This document shows positions 59,001-64,000 of a stretch of DNA of 64,000 bases, piece after piece. Both the position numbers and the translations under genes were made by a program. Source of the DNA: Nitrincola alkalisediminis (GTDB lineage Bacteria; Pseudomonadota; Gammaproteobacteria; Pseudomonadales; Balneatricaceae). The notes beneath the pieces were generated by a model. That model did not search any database and was not told the DNA's origin. It saw nothing but the letters and a program-made list of their open reading frames with translations. The stretch is from assembly GCF_009821115.1 (NCBI RefSeq), contig NZ_VYTY01000004.1, positions 62,001 through 126,000 on the forward strand. Direction: 5' to 3'. The number at the start of each line of letters is the position of its first letter. Position 1 is the first letter of the stretch.

Positions 59001-60152
59001 ATGAATGCGCCCTTTAGGTTACAACCCATTCAAACGGCTATGTCCGATTCATCCAACGCTCAGGTGGCGGCACAGGACTTGGCGACTCAATTGCGTCATC
59101 CTGACTTGGGGTTTGTGCTGTTTTTTTGTTCCGCTGAGTACGATCTCACACATTTGGGCGATGCTTTAGATCAGGTGTTTCAAGGCGTTCAGGTGGCCGG
59201 ATGTACGACAGCGGGTGAAATCACGCCTTTTGGGTATGCAAGAGGAACCGTAACTGCCATCGGCTTTGATCGACACTATTTCTCCATTGAAACCGCCTTA
59301 ATTGAGGACTTGCAAAGTTTTGGTTTGCAAAAAGCTCAGCATTTGGTAGACGACCTGATTCTGCGTGGACGTCGTCAGCATATCGCGCCAACAAAAGGCC
59401 ATACCTTCAGCCTGACCCTACTGGATGGGTTATCGAGTCAAGAGGAAATGGTGCTGGTTGCCCTGGATTCAGCCTTGGGCAGTATCCCTCATTTTGGTGG
59501 CTCGGCTGGGGATGATATTCAGTTAGCCAATACGCATATATATGTTAACGGACGCTTTAGAACGGAAGCAGCGGTTGTGATCTTAATTAATACGCCATTG
59601 GATTTTGAGGTGTTTACCACACACCACATGCGCAGTCGTGGTCAGAAATTGATCGTAACCGAAGCCGACCCAGGAACACGTACGGTGTTGGAGCTCAATG
59701 CAAGTCCTGCAGCCATTGAATATGCGGAAATGGTGGGTTTAACACCCGCGGAGCTAAATCCCGATGTGTTTGCACTGAACCCTTTGGCGGTTCGGATTGG
59801 CAGTGAGTACTATGTTCGGTCGATTCAACGTGTGAATCCTGATATGAGTCTGACCTTTTATTGCGCAGTGGGTAAAGGCATCGTGTTAACCTCCATGGAG
59901 CCTCAGCCTATTTTGCCGGATTTAGAGCGGCGCTTTCGCGATATAGAGCAACGCATAGGTGCGCCACTTATCACCATTGGCTGTGATTGTTTTTTAAGGC
60001 GTCTGGAAACTGAGCATTTGGGAGCCTTGGACGAAGCGTCAGCCTTTCTGGTGAAACACAAGGTTGTCGGCTTTAATACCTATGGTGAGCACTTTGACGG
60101 AGTGCATATCAACCAAACATTTACAGGTGTTGTGATCGGTGGAGCGCGTTAA
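59001..60152 (+). CDS. FIST-domain sensory protein
   Basis: The 383-residue protein has FIST N (about 35-225; VAGCTTAGEITPFGYARGT and HFGGSAGDDIQLANTHIYV) and FIST C (about 225-365) domains, thought to bind small ligands such as amino acids. The stop overlaps the ATG of the sensor kinase, so it is likely its input partner. The 223-base upstream region contains TGACGG/CCGTCA (about 58935 and 58971) as a loose inverted repeat. Confidence 0.9.
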   Translation: MNAPFRLQPIQTAMSDSSNAQVAAQDLATQLRHPDLGFVLFFCSAEYDLTHLGDALDQVFQGVQVAGCTTAGEITPFGYARGTVTAIGFDRHYFSIETALIEDLQSFGLQKAQHLVDDLILRGRRQHIAPTKGHTFSLTLLDGLSSQEEMVLVALDSALGSIPHFGGSAGDDIQLANTHIYVNGRFRTEAAVVILINTPLDFEVFTTHHMRSRGQKLIVTEADPGTRTVLELNASPAAIEYAEMVGLTPAELNPDVFALNPLAVRIGSEYYVRSIQRVNPDMSLTFYCAVGKGIVLTSMEPQPILPDLERRFRDIEQRIGAPLITIGCDCFLRRLETEHLGALDEASAFLVKHKVVGFNTYGEHFDGVHINQTFTGVVIGGAR

Positions 60153-62758
60153 TGAACAACTTAACGGATGCGTCGGCAGCCACTAGACGGATAGCGCAGC
60201 TAGAGCAGGAAAATCAAAAGCTCAAACGGATCAATCAAGCGTTAATCGAGCGTGTTGAAGCGGGCAGTTCCATGAGTGCTGCGCCCTATGCCGCGTTTGA
60301 GCATTCGGCGGCCTTAGCGGAACAAGTCCGAGATCGGACAGAGGCGCTGTCGATTGCCTTATCTGAGTTAAAGCGCAGCAATCAGGCGCTAAAACAAGCG
60401 AATCAAGAAGCGGCAACGGCGCATCAGCGTTTGATCGACGCCATTGAAAGCATTTCAGATGCCTTCGTCTTGTTTGATCAAGATAGACGTATTCTGCTTT
60501 TTAACAGTCGTTTTAGTGACTATTGGCAGCAGACGGGTGTTCAAGTTGGGCGAGGCACCTCCATCAGTGATTTAAGACGACTGACCCGAGAAAAAGGGCT
60601 GATTCTTGAAGAGTACTGTGACGAAGGCAGTGTCGCCACGATTTTTCGGTTATCCAATGGGCGCTGGGTGCAGGTCTCTGAGCGACTGACGGGCGACGGT
60701 GGTTTAGTCATTTTGTACACCGACATTACTGAACTTAAAGCCAGTGAAGCGGTGAGGCGTGAAAAAGCCCTTGAGCAGAAGTCTAAGCTTCTGCAACGCA
60801 CCGTTGATAACCTGTCTCAAGGTGTGGCTTTGGTTAACCATGAAGGGCGCTTAGAAGTGTGGAATCAGCGCTTTTTAGAACTCACGTCTTTATCGCCTTT
60901 AGATTTAACCAGTTCTTCGCAATTCTCCGACCTTATGCAGCTCTCTGAAGTGGTGTTGTTAACCCCCCAATCTGAGCAGGACAATGCTGAACCGCTGTTA
61001 GAGCTTGAACAACGTTTAAAAGATGGGCGTGTATTGGAAATCAAAACGCATCCTATGCCATCCGGTGGTTTTGTAAACACCTATACGGACATTACCGAGC
61101 ATTACCGATACGCTGAAAATCTTCGCGAAAGCGAGCGTTGGATACGTTTAATCACGGACCATGTGCCCGCCTTGATTGCCTACCTTGGCAGCGATATGTG
61201 CTATCGCTTTACGAATCAGGTCTACGATGATTTTTATGGTTGGCCACGTGGCTCATTACTGGGTGAAAGCATTGGTCGGGCACATGGAGATGCCTCCTTC
61301 ACGAAACTCTTACCCTATGTTGAACGTGCCTTAGCTGGCGAAAGTGTGACGTTCGAAATAGAGGAGCAAAATGCCGCTGGTGAAGACCGTCATATGCTCA
61401 AGTCTTACGTCCCTAATCTTGACTCAACGGGGACAGCGGTTGGTTTCTTCGTATTGATTCGTGATATTACCGACAGAAAGCGCACCTCTGAAGCACTTAA
61501 GCAGGCGTATCAAAACCTTGAACTGCGGGTTAGAGAGCGTACGTCAGAGTTAACGGAATTGAATCAGCAATTGCGTTTAGAAATTAACGAACGCAAAACC
61601 ATCGAAGCCCGTTTACGAGAAGCCAAGCAAGAAGCGGAACAGGCGAACCTGTCTAAAACCAAATTCTTGGCGGCGGTTAGTCATGATTTGTTGCAACCTT
61701 TGAATGCGGCACGCTTGTTTACTGGAGCACTGCTCGATCAAAAGGTGCCGGAGCGAATTTTTTCATTGATTAATTCTGTGAGCCATTCATTAGAAGATGT
61801 TGAAAGCCTATTGGGAACGCTTGTCGACATTTCAAAACTGGATGCTGGGGTGATTAAACCCGATGTGTCGTCCTTTCGCTTGAGTGATTTGTTGGACAAT
61901 TTAGCGTCTGAATATCGTCATGTTGCGGCGGCTGAGGGCATTGAATTCAGGTATGTGGGTAGTCAGTCGGTGGTGGCGTCCGATGCGACATTGCTGGCAC
62001 GCATTCTAAGAAACTTACTTACCAATGCTATGCGCTATACGGAGCCCGGTGGGCGAGTTTTGCTAGGGTGTCGTCGTATTGGCAATCATGTGCTTTTGCA
62101 GGTGCATGACACGGGGAGAGGGATTCCTTCAGATAAGCTCCTTGAAATTTTCGAAGAGTTCAAACGTGTCGATGCAAACAAAAATCGACAGGACAAGGGC
62201 TTAGGTCTTGGTTTAGCAATTGTCGATAAAATATCGCGCATGCTTGCTCATCCCGTGTCTGTTATTTCTCACGAAGGGGTCGGTTCTATCTTTAGTGTTC
62301 AGTTACCCTTGGGCGAACTGGTGCCGCACAGCTTGATTCCGGTGTGTGAACGGGAAGGCTATGATCAGCATTTATTGGGTGCCCAGATTTGGATGATCGA
62401 CAACGATGCGGCCATTTGCAATGCAATGAGTGTCTTGCTAGAGGGGTGGGGGTGTGAGTTATTAACGGCGCAAAGCTTGGATGAGCTGAATGAAAAAGTC
62501 AGTGTCGGCAGTGATCCAGTGGATCTCCTCATCGCCGATTATCATCTGGACAATGGTGTTGTTGGCACCGATGTTGTCGCTGAAATCCTTGGACGTCGTC
62601 GGGAGCTGCCACCGGTGTTAATGATCACCGCTAACTACACCAACGAATTGAAACAGCAAATTCGTGAATCTGGGTACTTGTTGATGAATAAACCCGTCAA
62701 ACCCATGAAGTTGAAGGCGACGCTCACTCACTTGCTCAGAACGAGATCTTCCCAGTAG
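60152..62758 (+). CDS. PAS-containing hybrid sensor histidine kinase
   Basis: The 868-residue protein has an N-terminal coiled coil (about 10-95), three PAS domains (about 95-205, 215-320, 325-445), a second coiled coil, HisKA with His511 in AAVSHDLLQPLNAAR, an ATPase domain (NLLTNAMRY, DTGRGIP, GLGLGLAIVDKI) and a C-terminal receiver with Asp796 (LLIADYHL). No membrane segment is seen, so it is cytoplasmic. The FIST-kinase-LuxR group resembles ErcS'-type kinases of ethanol-oxidation control in Pseudomonas aeruginosa. Confidence 0.93.
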   Translation: MNNLTDASAATRRIAQLEQENQKLKRINQALIERVEAGSSMSAAPYAAFEHSAALAEQVRDRTEALSIALSELKRSNQALKQANQEAATAHQRLIDAIESISDAFVLFDQDRRILLFNSRFSDYWQQTGVQVGRGTSISDLRRLTREKGLILEEYCDEGSVATIFRLSNGRWVQVSERLTGDGGLVILYTDITELKASEAVRREKALEQKSKLLQRTVDNLSQGVALVNHEGRLEVWNQRFLELTSLSPLDLTSSSQFSDLMQLSEVVLLTPQSEQDNAEPLLELEQRLKDGRVLEIKTHPMPSGGFVNTYTDITEHYRYAENLRESERWIRLITDHVPALIAYLGSDMCYRFTNQVYDDFYGWPRGSLLGESIGRAHGDASFTKLLPYVERALAGESVTFEIEEQNAAGEDRHMLKSYVPNLDSTGTAVGFFVLIRDITDRKRTSEALKQAYQNLELRVRERTSELTELNQQLRLEINERKTIEARLREAKQEAEQANLSKTKFLAAVSHDLLQPLNAARLFTGALLDQKVPERIFSLINSVSHSLEDVESLLGTLVDISKLDAGVIKPDVSSFRLSDLLDNLASEYRHVAAAEGIEFRYVGSQSVVASDATLLARILRNLLTNAMRYTEPGGRVLLGCRRIGNHVLLQVHDTGRGIPSDKLLEIFEEFKRVDANKNRQDKGLGLGLAIVDKISRMLAHPVSVISHEGVGSIFSVQLPLGELVPHSLIPVCEREGYDQHLLGAQIWMIDNDAAICNAMSVLLEGWGCELLTAQSLDELNEKVSVGSDPVDLLIADYHLDNGVVGTDVVAEILGRRRELPPVLMITANYTNELKQQIRESGYLLMNKPVKPMKLKATLTHLLRTRSSQ

Positions 62759-62769
62759 GAAGATCTCGT
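62741..62769. terminator. Hairpin between convergent kinase and regulator genes
   Basis: ACGAGATCTTCC (62741-62752) and GGAAGATCTCGT (62758-62769) form a perfect 12-base stem with a five-base loop that contains part of the kinase stop region. No long T-run follows, so it may act in both directions. Confidence 0.65.
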
Positions 62770-62774
62770 GCGTG

Positions 62775-63449
62775 TTAACGACGAAGGTAGTTGGAAAAGT
62801 CAATATCGCTCGCCGCGAGGATGGCTTGCACGCGGTTGTGGACGCCAAGCTTGGATAAAATAGCGGAGACATGGGCTTTCACCGTTGTTTCTGCAATATT
62901 CAGATTGTACGCAATCTGCTTGTTGGATTCGCCTTTCACCATTCGCTCAAGAACCAAGAGTTGACGTCGTGTCAGCGACTGCAATAACTCAGTCGGAACG
63001 TCCTTTTGCATGAGTTGACGGCGGTTGCGACGACTGTCCTGTTCGCTGCTTTGTCGAATGATATCGGGGGGGAGGTAAACATTGCCATTCAGAATCTGCT
63101 GCAAGGCTTCGGTCATTTGCGCTCGCGGTGATGATTTTGAAATGAAACCGACGGCACCACAGGTAATGGCTTGTAAGACCACTTGCTTTTCATCTTCCGC
63201 GGATACGATCACAACGGGGATGGTGGGTGCTTCATTGCGAATTGAAATGAGGCCATTGAGTCCATTCATGCCGGGCATATTCAGATCCAACAGGACTAAG
63301 TCCAGTTCATCGTCTTGCGTTGCGATTTCAAGGGCATTGTCGAGATTCTCTGTTTCGATGATTTCAGCACCTTCAAAGGCAGACTGAATCACGCCACAGA
63401 TGGCATCTCGAAACAATGGGTGATCATCGGCTATTAATATTTTATACAC
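62775..63449 (-). CDS. LuxR-family response regulator
   Basis: The 224-residue protein has a receiver domain with acidic pocket [12 protein letters not shown] and phosphorylation site [13 protein letters not shown] (about residue 55), a linker, and a LuxR/FixJ HTH ([15 protein letters not shown]...[20 protein letters not shown]). It is convergent with the FIST-kinase pair and is its probable output, similar to ErbR/AgmR regulators of PQQ-dependent alcohol oxidation. Confidence 0.9.
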   Translation of the reverse strand: MYKILIADDHPLFRDAICGVIQSAFEGAEIIETENLDNALEIATQDDELDLVLLDLNMPGMNGLNGLISIRNEAPTIPVVIVSAEDEKQVVLQAITCGAVGFISKSSPRAQMTEALQQILNGNVYLPPDIIRQSSEQDSRRNRRQLMQKDVPTELLQSLTRRQLLVLERMVKGESNKQIAYNLNIAETTVKAHVSAILSKLGVHNRVQAILAASDIDFSNYLRR

Positions 63450-63508
63450 AATTATACCTGTTTATGATTATTATCAGGGTTATTTACAGTCAACTCTACT
63501 CAGCGATC

Positions 63509-64000
63509 TTAAGGAACCTCGCCTGTAGCGTATAAAAGTGCGTCCACTGCTAAGGGTTCTGGATGAGTCTCTTTTAAAGCATACCCTGCCTCAAGCCATC
63601 CGTCACTGCCTTCGGCATACCACAATAGTTGTGTATACCCCCAAGAATGTGCGCGTTTCACGGCATTCCATGACATCCAGCAATCAGCCGTGCAAAAAAG
63701 GGCGATGGGGTGGTTTCGATCGCCTTGGCTTAATTCGAACAAATGCTTGGCAAAGTACTCGATCCAATGGTTTTCTAACTCTCCCCAGCCAACGTTTGGA
63801 AGCCAGAGGCTGTTAGGGAGGGTTTGTCTTGGTGTATCGTAAATAAAGATACCATCGCGCCAGGTGACCGGTTGGACGTCGATTAGCCGTGTTTCAGGGT
63901 GTTTTTGTAACTGGTGACGGAGTTCTTCGGTTGTCAGTGTGATTCCGCCTTGAACCTCAAGCGGTGTCGCACTGCGATAGTAACTGATGCGATAACCCTC
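63509..64000 (-). CDS. PQQ-dependent catabolism-associated CXXCW protein (cut by window edge)
   Basis: The reverse-strand frame is open to base 64000, so the start lies outside; 163 residues are visible. The rhodanese-like C-terminal part has the CTADCW motif (CXXCW), and the beginning (GYRISYYRSATPLEVQGG) with LIDVQPV matches the family encoded beside PQQ-dependent alcohol dehydrogenases. Its Met at 63742 is internal. It is probably periplasmic. Confidence 0.85.
   Translation of the reverse strand, partial: EGYRISYYRSATPLEVQGGITLTTEELRHQLQKHPETRLIDVQPVTWRDGIFIYDTPRQTLPNSLWLPNVGWGELENHWIEYFAKHLFELSQGDRNHPIALFCTADCWMSWNAVKRAHSWGYTQLLWYAEGSDGWLEAGYALKETHPEPLAVDALLYATGEVP

Overview
This window comes from the chromosome of a free-living diazotrophic gammaproteobacterium of moderate G+C. 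The genus cannot be fixed from the sequence. The nif genes, their order and the NifL-NifA/Rnf arrangement resemble Azotobacter vinelandii and Pseudomonas stutzeri. The flanking genes (YjfI/PspA/flotillin cluster, trimeric porin, PQQ-associated genes) would fit a marine or sediment Pseudomonadales/Oceanospirillales-type bacterium.

Layout. 1-4.4 kb: ordinary chromosomal genes (end of a DUF4139 protein, a DUF2339 membrane protein, the DNA glycosylase Tag). 4.7-13.6 kb: a five-gene membrane-stress-like operon (DUF2170, PspA, YqiJ, flotillin YqiK, a 1643-residue AAA+ ATPase). 13.7-15.0 kb: an ImmA/IrrE regulator-protease followed by the 44-codon remnant of its DUF4411 PIN-type partner. 15.6-48.0 kb: one compact nitrogen-fixation block: iscA-nifUSVWZM; rnfABCDGEH (reverse); nifLA; nifB-fdxN; modABC (reverse); a SIR2-like/hemerythrin pair (reverse); nifHDKT-fdx-nifY plus two unknown genes; and nifENX, an RseC-like gene, a DUF269 gene, a DUF683 gene and fdxB. 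48.0-54.2 kb: a type II NADH dehydrogenase and a peptide/metallophore-type ABC importer behind a Zur-like box. 54.2-56.2 kb: a two-gene cargo (DUF6402-like protein plus a membrane-anchored possible immunity protein) between direct repeats. 56.4-64 kb: a porin, malate dehydrogenase, a FIST protein with hybrid sensor kinase and LuxR-type regulator, and the end of a CXXCW rhodanese-like protein of PQQ-dependent catabolism.

How it works together. NifA with sigma-54 appears to drive seven promoters that can be read directly (-24 GG, 10 bases, -12 GC): iscA-nifU, rnfA, nifL, nifB, the SIR2-like gene, nifH and nifE. NifA upstream sites (TGT-N10-ACA) lie near all of them. NifA lacks the cysteine motif of oxygen-sensing NifA proteins, so oxygen and nitrogen control should come through NifL. 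Rnf supplies low-potential electrons, ferredoxins carry them, IscA/NifU/NifS make Fe-S clusters, NifB/E/N/V/X/Y build FeMo-co, ModABC imports molybdate and NifM/W/Z mature the enzyme. No nifF, nifQ or cysE is present in the window.

The least explained parts are the SIR2-like/hemerythrin pair sharing the nifH control region, the RseC-like protein inside the nifENX operon, the near-identical inverted NifA sites before nifB and iscA, the repeat-flanked cargo at 54-56 kb, and a porin whose ribosome-binding site lies in a hairpin. No rRNA, tRNA, CRISPR array or intact insertion sequence was recognised.
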